From Perca fluviatilis (Eukaryota > Chordata > Actinopteri > Perciformes > Percidae): a stretch of DNA of 64,000 bases. This document shows, one piece after another, positions 11,001-34,298 of the stretch (positions are counted from its first letter, which is position 1; each line of letters opens with the position of its first letter). The position numbers were made by a program, and so were the translations under genes. The DNA lies in assembly GCF_010015445.1 (NCBI RefSeq), contig NC_053121.1:24832434-24896433 (forward strand), in the 5' to 3' direction. A model generated the notes under the pieces. It had not been told where the DNA came from, made no database searches, and saw nothing but the letters and a program-made list of their open reading frames with translations.

Positions 11001-13538
11001 GTGAGGAGAAACAAAAGGCACGCGACTCCAACCGCATTTATAAAAAGAGGAAAATTGCTGAGTTTGGCCTGAGTTTCCGGGAGGGCCAAAGGTTTGTCTT
11101 TTTAATTTTTGTAAATCTGCACATGAGCGCTTTAACCTTTATTGTTAACGCGTTATTTTTCCTTCTCTTTTTTTCTTTTTATAGACCTGGTGGTGGGTGA
11201 TCGGTCCAATGATTCTGTACGTCTGTGAACGTGTGTTGCGTTTCATCCGTTACATGCAGAGAGTGCAATACAGGAAGGTACGTTTGATTCATCTTTACCT
11301 TTTGGGTTGTTTGATAGATAACGTGACGGTGACTTCACCTGTTTGCTTTTTTTTTTTTTTTACTTTCAGATCGTGATGCATCCGTCCAAAGTGCTGGAGC
11401 TGCAGCTGGTGAAGGACGGTTTTAAAATGGAGGTGGGTCAGTACGTCTTCCTCAACTGCCCGGCCATCTCCCAGCTGGAGTGGCACCCGTTCACCATGAC
11501 CTCCGCCCCCGAGGAGGACTTCTTCAGCGTCCACATCCGCTCGGCCGGGGACTGGACTGACAAACTCATCGACATCGTGCAGAATCTACCAGAGGGAGCA
11601 CAGGGACCCAAGTGAGCACTCCTTTTATGTAATCTAGGGACGGGCGTGGCAAACTCAGCTCATGCCATGAATGCCATGGTATGTGGCATTGCGGCATATT
11701 TGTCCCTAATCAAAAATAAACATTGAATACATGGGTAACTTTGTATTCTCAGCTGCAAGAAAGAATTTTTAACCTCAGATTAAGACATTGGCGATTTTCT
11801 ACCCTTTTTAGGGGGGCTCAAGCCTTAATTCTGGAATTAATTTTAGTGTTTCAAGTTAGTTATCTAACTTATCTGTTAGTGACAGAGGACAAATAATTAC
11901 AGGTTCAAAGAGCTTGAAACAGGTTGAATTTCCTGTTTGTTCTTCGCCGACGCTATGCACCAGTAACCCAGTAAAGGAAAGGGTTAACAGAAACATAGTT
12001 TTGGTCAATTATGTTCCTTGTTATCCAGAGAAAATAGTGATGTAGCGGGGGGGGGGTGTTAACACTTTTGCAAGGCACTGTATCCGTGTCACATTGTCAC
12101 ACTAAAGGTCTGATCCTAGAATCGCCCCTGGATTAAGACTAGGAGAACTTTAGAGCATATGGTCTGTAGCCTACCCATAACAACGCAAAAAGCAAAAAAG
12201 AGGCTGGTATGATGCTCAGCTACATGAAAGCATTACTCACCTTTTGTATTAGTGTTTGCAAGGATGAATTCATTTTAAACACTTGTTTAATGTTTTGGCC
12301 GTCACCTGTAGTGTATTTTCCTGACTACAGTTTATTTATTCGTGATTGTTTTCTCAGAATTGAGGGAATTACTGTAATTGTTGGGGTTTTGGAAATTATA
12401 GTGTGGTCTAGACCTACTCTATCTGTAAAGTGTCTCGAGATAACTTTTGTTATGATTTGATACTATAAATAAAATTGAATTGAATTGAAAATTGTATAGA
12501 ATGGGTGTGGACGGACCCTTTGGCACAGCCAGCGAGGACGTATTCGACTACGAGGTCAGCATGCTGGTCGGCGCCGGCATCGGAGTCACTCCCTTCGCCT
12601 CCATCCTAAAGTCCATCTGGTACAAGTTCAAAATCTCCAACTCTAAACTGCGCACCAGGAAGGTAAAAACCCTAACAGCCATCTCAGGTCCAATTAGCCT
12701 GCTTTTGACATTTTAAACCTGTAAGTCCTGTTATTGTCTCTTAAATAAATAATTGTTTTTCACAATCCGCCCATGTTAGGGATGAGTCATCAGCTCTCTT
12801 GTAAGAGGATCATTGTTTAACGTGCCTGCATCTGCTTCCTGGTTTCAGATCTACTTCTATTGGCTCTGCCGGGAAACCCACGCCTTTGAGTGGTTTTCTG
12901 ACCTGCTGCAGGTGCTGGAGAAAGAGATGGAGGAGAGAGGAATGGGGAATTTCCTCACCTACAAACTCTATCTGACTGGATGGGATCAAAATCTTGTAAG
13001 TGTGTGAATCAGTCAGAGTCCAGATAAACGGTGTGCGCTTTCAGCTTTAACTCAGCGGTTATCTCTTTTTTTTTTTGTTCCAGCGTTTTCATGAAGGGGT
13101 TCACTTTGAAGAGGACACAGATGTGGTCACTGGGCTCAAACAGAAAACTCACTATGGCAGACCCGCCTGGGACAAGGAGTTTGAACAAGTCCGCAAAGAG
13201 AACCCCACGTAAGATAAAATCCTCCTTAAAATCTCTTTAATACCTTATTGAAATACAGGAGATTGACTGATCTTTTTTTGTTTTAATTGTGGAATTGTAG
13301 TTATAAGTACTGCACTTGAGTGGATTGTTGGTTGGTTAATTTGCACTTGTTTTGCACCTTTCACATTAAAACTTTAACCTCTGAAATCTAACTCTTCATT
13401 GTGTTTTTTAGGTCTGTGGTTGGGACTTTCCTGTGTGGCCCTGCAGTTCTAGCAAAAGTCTTAGAAAAGAAATGTGCCAAATACTCAGACGTGGATCCCC
13501 GGAAGACCAAATTTTACTTTAACAAGGAGAATTTCTGA
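8049..13538 (+). CDS. nox1: NADPH oxidase 1 (exons 6-7 disrupted)
   Basis: Superoxide-producing membrane oxidase moving electrons from NADPH through FAD and two hemes. Exons: 8049-8093, 8341-8436, 8515-8625, 9407-9491, 9922-10067, 10702-about 10900 (damaged), possible 10994-11091 (damaged), 11185-11277, 11370-11611, 12500-12662, 12849-12995, 13084-13208, 13412-13538. All others splice in phase. Heme ligands H101 (TFHKLVAY) and H115 (AVHTVAH) are present; the TM5 pair is in the damaged part (THH visible in a shifted frame, the later His not recoverable). FAD motif [16 protein letters not shown] motif [13 protein letters not shown]-terminus [27 protein letters not shown] and [14 protein letters not shown] favour NOX1 over CYBB, as does cstf2 next door. 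Whether the damage is real or an assembly fault is unresolved. Confidence 0.9.
10397..10552. mobile_element. Short hAT-like MITE in nox1 intron 5
   Basis: The left end caggggcgtagcac and right end cgatgcccctg form a short inverted repeat (CAGGGGCGT versus CAGGGGCAT). The interior is rich in gggccc, as in a common non-autonomous fish element. No duplicated target is obvious. Confidence 0.45.
12374..12495 (+). repeat. Teleost interspersed repeat with ATTGAATTG tail
   Basis: The core gtgtggtctagacctactct, a ctgtaaagtgtctcgagata segment and an attgaattgaattg tail are all present again in inverted orientation at 61590-61702. It fills the last 120 bases of nox1 intron 9 and stops a few bases before the exon 10 acceptor. 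Confidence 0.75.
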
Positions 13539-14957
13539 GTAAAAGAACACAGCATTTGGGCTTTTTAAGACAGACAACCTGTGGCACTAGCTGGGTGTGT
13601 TTTGACACTCAATACTGCACACTGATAAAGAAGCAGGGCGTGTCCTTTATCAGGGACAAAACTCAGGGACAGACTCTTCTATTTCTTGTGATCGACTGAC
13701 TCATGGCTTTTACGGTCAGCTGCACTCAGATTTTCACTCATTGTAGGATTGATTTTAAAAAGGTGCACTTCTGGTGACTCCCTCGTAGTTCCAGCATGGC
13801 CTGAGACTCTATATATTATAAGAAAGTATTTTACCGTTACAAGACATCAGGACCTCGGTTTTTTCTGTGTCGTACACTTGTTATATGGATAAGTACGGAT
13901 ATTTTCCTGTGTGAATGTCAGAAAAAACTTCCCAGATCCCACGTTTGTCTTCTGATTTTTCGTTTTATCAGACGATTAGTCCAAAACTCAGATTGTGTTT
14001 ACTATCACATGCAACAAAGAAAAGCATGAACTCATCATATATAAGAAGCTGTAAGCCAGTGTATTGGTATTTTTCTTGAATGACAAACCTATAAATCTAA
14101 ATGTTGATTCATTTTCTGTGGATCAATTGTTTACCCCTTACATTTTTTCTACTGGGGAGAGAATTAGCCTATATGATCAAATACACTGTAAATGAGCTGT
14201 CACTTTTATTAAGCTTTACTGGTTAAGGGAACAGGTTCCTTGGAAACAGACAATGGTTTATTGTGAACAGATTAAAGTCTGTGGCATTTCCTTGTCAGAG
14301 TAATAAGGTAACTAGGAGGAAGACTTCCTGTCACGTAGCCTGTGGTTAATCATCCTCCTGTGACTTATTGTCACAGAAATTTTTTTATTTTACTATTTGC
14401 TGTTTTATCATGTTTCTTGTATACAACTCCAAACTCATAAAATAAATGACTATATAACTATCTTTTCTTTTGTTTTATTGACAAAACAATATGCAGACAA
14501 ACAGTTTCCAGAGCCGATAACATGAAAACAGTCGGCTTTGGAGCGAAAGGATGAAACCTCATGACAATCCAGTCCTGATCTTTTTTCAAAATCGGTTCAG
14601 CATTCATCGTCCACTCAAATGTCTCACGAGCAACAACCTGACTCTTTCATACAGAAAATATATAAAAAAAAACAAACTATACATTATTCCAAACTAAAAT
14701 GAGACGTCTTCAGACCTGTTCGAGCTCAAGGTGACAGGGTCAGCGGGGTGGACCAGGTTGTGGGCCCTGAAATCAAAATGATGCATGTAAAAAGAAAACA
14801 GAATACATGTCAGAAATTACAGAGTTGTTCTGTGACAATACAATGCTTCAACATCAGTGAATTTCCTGGAGGGAAGGAAACTGAACTGTTAAGGAAATTT
14901 AAGAATTTTATCTTTGTATACCCTAAACCTTTTTGAAGCTTTTCCTCAGTCACACCA
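13539..14957. other. Convergent 3' ends of nox1 and cstf2
   Basis: About 900 bases of nox1 3' UTR lead to AATAAA at 14441-14446 on the plus strand. On the minus strand AATAAA lies at 14474-14479 and would end a cstf2 3' UTR of about 480 bases. The two cleavage sites would fall within a few bases of each other. No other gene is seen. Confidence 0.55.
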
Positions 14958-26899
<11,942 letters not shown>

Positions 26900-29678
26900 T
26901 TTGGGGACACAAATGAATGTAACACCAGGACATTAGATTGATATCCGTTTGTGGGCGAAATGCATGGGAAAATGCCTTAAATATAAAAGGCCACATTCAA
27001 ATAGAGCTCATATTCTGCATAATGATTTTGATTATTAGCCTTAATGTCTTAAGCATCCAAGGCAGACTTGCCACGAGCTACGAGATTGTGAAACGATTAT
27101 TTGTGGCCCCATAGAAGCCACAAGTCCGAATGAAATTAACCTTGTTTTAAGTAAAACATGTTTTATTCGCGATGTCATGGAGAAGTAGTAGCTACACGCA
27201 TGGATGCATTAAGAGAACAGTAGCCACAATCCTAAACGTAACAGTGACGTCTCTGATTGGTGAAGCTCATTGTTACCATGGAATTGTTTACCGCATCCGC
27301 GAACAGCGGTTTATAGATATATTTGGTGAGCTCCAAAAATATGAATTAAAAAATGTATGGTGAGGTTATTGGTTCCAGGCCTTAAACTCTTTAGCATTTG
27401 ACTGAAACGTCAATGGAGCAAATGAATGGGGAAAATCACTTCTGGGACCAGAGCCGTTCAAAAAGTGCCCGGTCACTGTTGAGCACTTAACTACCAACAG
27501 TGCGACCTTTCCTGACCTCATGACACTTGACACGCTAGTTTATTTTCTTTAATAATGATGCTAAGTAGCAATGGACAATACTTATTTGAAAGCGAGATAC
27601 GCCGAAGAGCAGAGAGTGTCGAAGCCGAGACGGTTCAACCTAGCTAGCTATAGTTACAGAGAATCTTCGGTCAAAGTAGTCTGCACATATTGATAGGAAA
27701 AATAGATGTCGCTGTTGCCCGCGGTTAGCTAAGTTAGCTAACGTTACTTGTCTGGATGTCTTCCAGCACTGTGACAAAACTATGAAATGTTATAAACTGA
27801 TAATTCATCAGTTGAAAGTAAAACAAGTGACTCAAATATGCTCCCGAAGATCCAGTTTTGACATTGTCCTTAGGAAAATTGATGTTTGGCTAAATTAATG
27901 TTTGTATGTAGCTAGCCTAGTGAACCTGTTATACCTGTATAAGGTGGCTATAGTGCACCTGGATAATCACACACCTGTTCTGTCCATGGTTAAGAAAGTA
28001 TTTAGGCTAATTGATACATTTAAAATATAGTTTATACAATAAAAATGCTAAATTGTTTTCTTTTCAAAAGCTTTTAAATCTTCAGTTTGTCTCCTCCTTG
28101 ACATAGGCTAAATACAGTTTGTTTTATCAATATTTACATTTACAGACACCTTTGTTGAATATAAAGACACATCTCCTTCATTTAAAGTAATCTGGTCAAT
28201 ATTTGGCACTTTAAAAATAATCAAGGTGCATCCCACAGATTAATAAGTAGGCTTTTTGTAATGGGCAGCTGAGGTGACAGGCTCTTCTTGACCACAACCA
28301 TGAGGGTTAGTGTGTGCTATGTTGGCTGCATATCTTTCGATTAAAGAGAGTTACCTTTAAAATCAAAATGTGATAGAAAGTGTGATAATTGAAGCAGGAA
28401 ACAAATTAATTGTGAGATTTCTATATTCATTTTAGATTGTGATTATTGATGATTAATATAATTAATATGTTTTACCAATTGTAAAGGATTATTATAATCA
28501 TTTAACTCTAATATTCCAGTGACACACTTTGCCTCCATTAACGTCTAATAACATTGAGTTTTCCGTGTTTAGCTACAGTAGCTTGTCTATTTCTATATCC
28601 AAAAACTCCTAAACTAATTTCTAGAAATGTGCCAGTATATCAACAAATAGTATTTGCCAATAGCTCATTTGGTATTTTTGTCACCTTTTCCTGTTTTGTG
28701 TCAGGTTTTCTTTCATTTTCTTCAAATTATTTTGGACAATGTTTTGCTTAGTTTTATGTTGACAAATTACTTGTGTCTAACTGCATTTTTTATTGATACA
28801 TGTACAAACAACAGACATCAGTATTGCTCTGGGCAGCATCTCTGATCTTAAATGTCATTAGTTGTCTCCTCTGCCAAGGCCTTTGGTTAGTTAGCCTATT
28901 GTCTTTATCTGAAAACAGTTTTTTTTATGAAGGTTGGTGGGCACTGTAGGCCTTGGGCCATGAAACAATTGATCAGACTTTGGTGGTATGAACATAACAT
29001 AGATAACAACATAACAGAGTCTGAATGCTAGGAGTATGGGCACAGAATCTTAAAGTCTATATCCTTAATATTTGATATAGTGATATAAATGATGGATCTG
29101 GGCGTATCACCAGCACCAAGTTGGAGAAATGTGAGGTTTTGCGCCATGCCACATAATTATCTTTATCTTAACTAGTTTGGCTACTGGATGGTTGATCTTA
29201 TTTTAAATTCACCAACTGCAAAAATATCAAAGATACTTCAAATGTTATGGATCTCATTCATTGTTAATGTTAACAATTGAAACACCAGTCACATAGAGAG
29301 AACAAACAGCAGCAAAAGTAGGCAAATTTCCTTTTAACTCTTGTGCAATTCTGATGTATACAATAACCTTACATCTGAGAAGCAGGTACTAGCGAAAGCA
29401 TTTTTACTTGAACAGTTACTCCGTAAGTGTTTAAAATAATTTTTTTTCATAGCCATTTTATTAATGCTTCTTTGCCCTGATTCATTCTTATTTGTCAGCT
29501 ATTATTATGTTTTTTGCATTCAAATGCTTTCAACATGTTTTTGTAAGTGTGAAGCACTTTGTAACCCTGGTTTTGAACAGTACTATATAAATACATTTGT
29601 ACGTGCTTACTAAGTTCTGAGAGGTTTTTGATAATTAATTTCCTGCCAATCATTAGGAGTAGGCAGAAAATAACTTTC
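26900..29678. other. cstf2 upstream region, no gene seen
   Basis: The first bases upstream of the cstf2 start are its likely 5' UTR and promoter; gctaacgttacc-type motifs occur nearby (26680-26700, 27738-27745). The rest is AT-rich with no recognised exon, RNA gene or intact element. Confidence 0.5.
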
Positions 29679-29751
29679 TGGTTCCACTGGGGCTCGAACC
29701 CAGGACCTTCTGCGTGTAAAGCAGACGTGATAACCGCTACACTATGGAACC
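29679..29751 (-). tRNA. tRNA-Val (anticodon TAC)
   Basis: On the minus strand a full cloverleaf can be drawn: acceptor stem GGTTCCA/TGGAACC, D arm TAGTGTAGCGGTTATCA, anticodon stem-loop TCTGC-TTTACAC-GCAGA with anticodon TAC, and T arm CTGGG-TTCGAGC-CCCAG, then discriminator A. Box A and box B match the consensus and a TTTT run about 9 bases downstream could end Pol III transcription. It is isolated, with no other tRNA in the window. Confidence 0.93.
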
Positions 29752-30994
29752 AGCTGCTCTTGTCCTTTGGCAGAACATCTATTGTCTTTGTGAATGATAA
29801 CAACGATACTCTAACATTGATTGTTTCTTCATGTAATGTAATGCTTTAGCTCTCTGCTTCGTAGCTGCGGTTTAGCGAAACAAAATATCGGCCAGCTTCA
29901 GTCTCCACAGTGTCACCTCCCTTGTATAGGCCTACTAACCTAGCGTTACGTCTTCTCTGCTGGTGTTTTGGTTCAGTTGCGAGTGGAGCCCTCTTGGGAC
30001 GTTTTGCTTTTGTGGCCGATCACACGGTACGGTAGCTAACATCCAGCAACCGAGCTGCCAGCTATGAAGGTTATGAAGTCGCCTACATTTGTCCGTGTCT
30101 ACTCTCCAGCCTGCCGTATGCATGCACTGGAGCTGACATATTGAGGCGTAAGGATTTGCGTGTGTATTTCAAAAAGCTGACTTGGCTTAGCCACCCTGTT
30201 GTGTTATGGCAAGAGAAGTGTGCAATTTCAAACTTAGGGTAACATGTCGTTTCCCATGAATCAGGGCACTGTCTTATGCATCTTACCAGCTTTGGTTACC
30301 TTCATTAAATATGACAGTTTTGTCAAAATGACAGAGCTGTTATGAAGCTGTGCCCACACGTTTAATCTTGAGGGTAAAACATTAACGTGCATGACACTTT
30401 ACCATATTAAAAAAAAAAATCCCATATAGGCCTACATTTTACTACACTGAGACCATGTATAATGGGAATTTCACACTCCTCAAACTCCTGCTCTGATGTT
30501 CAGGCTGTGTGGCAAAGTATCTCTAAATGTCCATCTCTCCTTAGTTTACTGGTGTGGGGTCTGAAATCAGTAATGACCTATTCTGTCCTACAATGTTTAC
30601 ACCAAAGAGTATCCTCTCCTTCCTCTCTTAGAATTGTCTGCCTGTAGCATCATCCTTTAATTTGTAGCCACTCCAGCTCCATAGATGCCAGTGAGGGAAG
30701 TAAGACTGCGTTGGTAAGATGTGGGGGTGACAGGCAGATGCATCTGGGGTACAATAGCACACCTTGAGAGGCCAGGATCAAATTTGAATGACATGCTAGA
30801 TCTACTCCACAAGCTCTGAATTTGACTGTCATACAATATGTGCATGTTAAACTAGAAAGCATTAATGATTACTTACTTGTGTCCAATATCATATTTGGAA
30901 TGCAAAATAAACATTTCAAATCCAAAATGAATATTGAAGCAAACAGGAAGTATCCATGTCGGGCTACATCTAACTAGTACTTTCCTTGGTTGAT

Positions 30995-31285
30995 CAGTTA
31001 ATAATCTGGTCTACCAAATGTCAGAAAAAAGTGCAAATATGCCCATTACAATGTTCCTAAAGTCCAATGTGATGTTTTCGAATAGCTTGTTTTGTCCGAT
31101 CAACAGACCAAACCTAAAAATATTCTATTTACATTAATATAAAAAGAAGCAAATACTCACATTGGAGAAGCCGGCATTTTAGCTTGATAAATGACTCAAA
31201 GCATTAATCGATTATAAAAAGTATTGCTGTATAATTTTCTGTCAATTAACTAATCGCTGAATTGACTTATTGTTTAATCTCTAAA
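30995..31285 (-). mobile_element. hAT-type teleost repeat remnant
   Basis: Segments such as taccaaatgtcagaaaaaag, cttgttttgtccgatcaaca and attaatcgattataaaaagt match, from memory, the interior of a widespread fish repeat whose end reads gggctgcaacgatt. A related copy with that end lies at 49446-49690. Ends are worn. Confidence 0.55.
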
Positions 31286-31836
31286 TCCATGTTCATAGTC
31301 TTTTAAACAAAACTTAGGTTTGTTTCCAGAAACAGCAGCCTTGCTGAAGCAGTTTAAATATGTCTTCATGATTTCATGTTTGGAATTTTAATGAAATCAG
31401 TGTCCACTTGGTGTGTCGTAGTGAACTGATGTGTGGATTCAAATCTGTTGCTAAGGTCTTGTTTTAAGTTATTTATTTATTTACAACATATGTTCTAGTG
31501 AATCTCAATAGATGCTTGTTCTGCCCCCCATCAGAACTCAACTGAAAAAGAATGGCCTTGAAGGTGTGCTGTGGAGCTTAGATTCTGTAGATTCAGTGTT
31601 CCTCAACAAAAACACATTGTGTGTATCCTTAAGGTCTAACAAGCATGGTGAATATGTTTCTTTCCTCATAAAACATTTGCAACTTTGAATTTTTGTATGT
31701 ATATATTAAATTATTTAGGATCCATCAATATTTGCTTGCAGTCTTCTTGTTGTTGCTTTTGTCAGCTCATTGCTAAGTTTGTTGGCGTGTTACCTTGACC
31801 AATAGTCAATCAGTGGAATAGTGGAAACCAACTATG

Positions 31837-32142
31837 TTAAAGGTTCCCCACGGAGTTTCTGACCTCTAGTCGCACCATGGAGCTGTGTGAGTGGGTCCAA
31901 CATTGCTGCCAATGGTTTCATACTATCTCACTTATCTGCAAGTCAGTACAACAAGAAACACAGCATGCTCCAGCTAAGACAGGCAAGAAGAAGACTGTTG
32001 GCAAGAGGAACAATGCAGGATTTAAAATTCTTCAAAAATCTTCCTCATGCACAATACAAAAAAAAACATTTTTTACACTTGTAAAAAAATGATTGCTGCA
32101 TATTGACACTAATGGTAGAAAACTCCACAGTGTACCTTTTAA
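31837..32142. mobile_element. MITE flanked by TTAA
   Basis: The left end ttaaaggttccccacggagt and the right end ctccacagtgtaccttttaa form an imperfect inverted repeat of about 20 bp, with TTAA at each outer edge. The short open frames inside it are not gene-like. Confidence 0.65.
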
Positions 32143-34049
32143 TACCCCATTTAGACCGATGAAGTGTTGTGATTCAAACCCGAAAGAGGGGTCAATCTGT
32201 ATGGGTCAACCCACATCAGCCTCCTTCTGACCAGAGATGGATGCAGGCTGCCCGGCTTTGATGAACTCGCGTTGCTACAAGAGCAGAAATTAATTTAGCG
32301 ATACCAACATTTAAAGGTAATTTAACTGACTCGCCAAAAAAAGAGAGAGAGAGCAAAAAAGAAATAGAAAGCGTACATATTTTGGCCATCAACAGAGAGC
32401 GAGCGTGTGCATGGACAGACAGAAAGGTCAAACCTAAACATAACTTTTATCTGGGATTTTTTTTGGGTAAACAGTTCTATGTGCCAGTTTTCAAATACCC
32501 ACTTCTAAAACTTTTGAATACAGTTTCAGTTGTGCTGCTGAAAAAGTTTAAAAATTACATTTGGACAACTCAGCTGCAGTGTCCCAGTTACTCAGGATAA
32601 TCCACAGACCTCACTGTCTACAAATTCCACAGGCTCTGTTTTATCAGTAGAAAGTACAGCATTCCAATGAAACTTGCTCACAGTGAGGTCCGTAGATTAA
32701 TGACACATTTCCATAAATGAAATCCACCTCATATTATTGGGATGAAAGTTAAAATCTCAGAAACAGATATCTCAAAACCAGGGCACATAAAATCAAAACT
32801 AACTATGGGGTAAACGTATAATGGCTATGCTTTTTGTATTTTGGGTGAAATGACCATATAAGTTTAGCAACTGTGACGGTGTGCCGTCGCTGAATCCAGC
32901 CTTGCACTCTCCTCAATGGGGGATGATCACCACTTCAGTGAAAGCGATGCCCGTTTATGGCAGAGGAAGCTGTCCTAAATGATGTACTGTATCTGTGGCT
33001 GTTGTCGGCCGATGCCTTTAGTTCAACAAAGCCGATTAGCTTCAAAATGCTAGTGAGACCCCCCTGTCATAAAGGTGTTGCACTGAGAAATGGCCTACCT
33101 GAGCTCAGACCATTGCCTGCCTTCTTGGTGTTTTCTCACATCTCACCATTTAAGTCTTGACCCGGGCCTTTACCTCGCAAACAGCAGCCCTGATCTGTTC
33201 ACTGACTTAAGCCACTTTTACAATCCTCTAATAGGTTGCCAGGATGTCCTGACCTCATGTGTCTCCGCCCAGGTATCTCTATAAGAGGTCTGCATGTAAT
33301 CGTGGCAAAAGTATTAAACAAAGATAAGATATACATCTAAGAAAACTTGATTCTGACAGCTTTGTGTGCATAAATGTCACAGAGGATTATTAGACTTGTT
33401 TGTGCTCCAGTATTTTGCCCAACTTCTATATTTGTACTTTTGGAACATCTAGTTTGTCTCATTTAGTTCATGTTGCCAAGAGAACAAGGGACACTGTAGC
33501 CGTTTCTCATCTGTTTACCATACACAAACTCACTCCAAACACCTTTACAATCTGTGATTCACTATAAAACAACAATACAACATAGACTGATTCTGAGACA
33601 ATTGCCCCCTGGGCACAAACACCTAACCCCCCCCCCCCCTCATAAGTAGCAGCAGACCCCCACACTGCCTGTGCTCATTTTGTGTCTTTTTCAGCAACAT
33701 TTTGTGTTTGCAACTCTCAACTGCTGCTGCTGGTAGAAAACTGCACCTGAACTTCAGAATTTTATTCACACAGGAAATGAAGAGAGGCTGTCTAACACCT
33801 GTCCAGCTTCCTGTCACAGCAAATCCACATTGACAGCCCTCTCCAAAAAAATTATACAAAATACTACACAACACCAAAATAGGAACCCCAAGGAAATAGG
33901 AAGCCCAATCAAATCAAGGTTTTTGGAGGCCGATTTTCTATATATTTTTTATATTTATAATTGTGACCATGAAATGAAGTGGCACATTTCACAGTTGAGA
34001 AATAAACTTGTCACTATGGCAATTCTGTACATCAGTTTTATTTATTGTA

Positions 34050-34075
34050 ATATATATATATATATATATATATAT
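34050..34075. repeat. (TA)n microsatellite
   Basis: About 13 TA units followed by a gtgtatgtgt stretch. Confidence 0.85.
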
Positions 34076-34230
34076 GTGTATGTGTATGTGTGTATATACA
34101 TACATTCAGATATTGATATCACATTACTGACCAGTTATAATGTACATACTCTATACTCATACTCTACTTTTGCCTATGTCTGATGGTATGGATAGATACT
34201 CAATATCGAAAGACATGGAGCAGTATCTGC

Positions 34231-34235
<5 letters not shown>

Positions 34236-34294
<59 letters not shown>
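34236..34294. repeat. (CA)n microsatellite
   Basis: About 29 CA units with a single TA interruption near 34267. Confidence 0.93.

Positions 34295-34298
<4 letters not shown>

Noticed and set aside
2475..13538. Calling the first two genes XK and CYBB, which are also neighbours in human (Xp21.1).
   Set aside because: Residue patterns ([43 protein letters not shown]) and the adjoining convergent cstf2 fit XKRX and NOX1 of Xq22.1 better.
30457..30860. Possible decayed coding sequence on the minus strand.
   Set aside because: Two overlapping frames of 62-70 codons show no family I can name and no splice structure; coincidence cannot be excluded.
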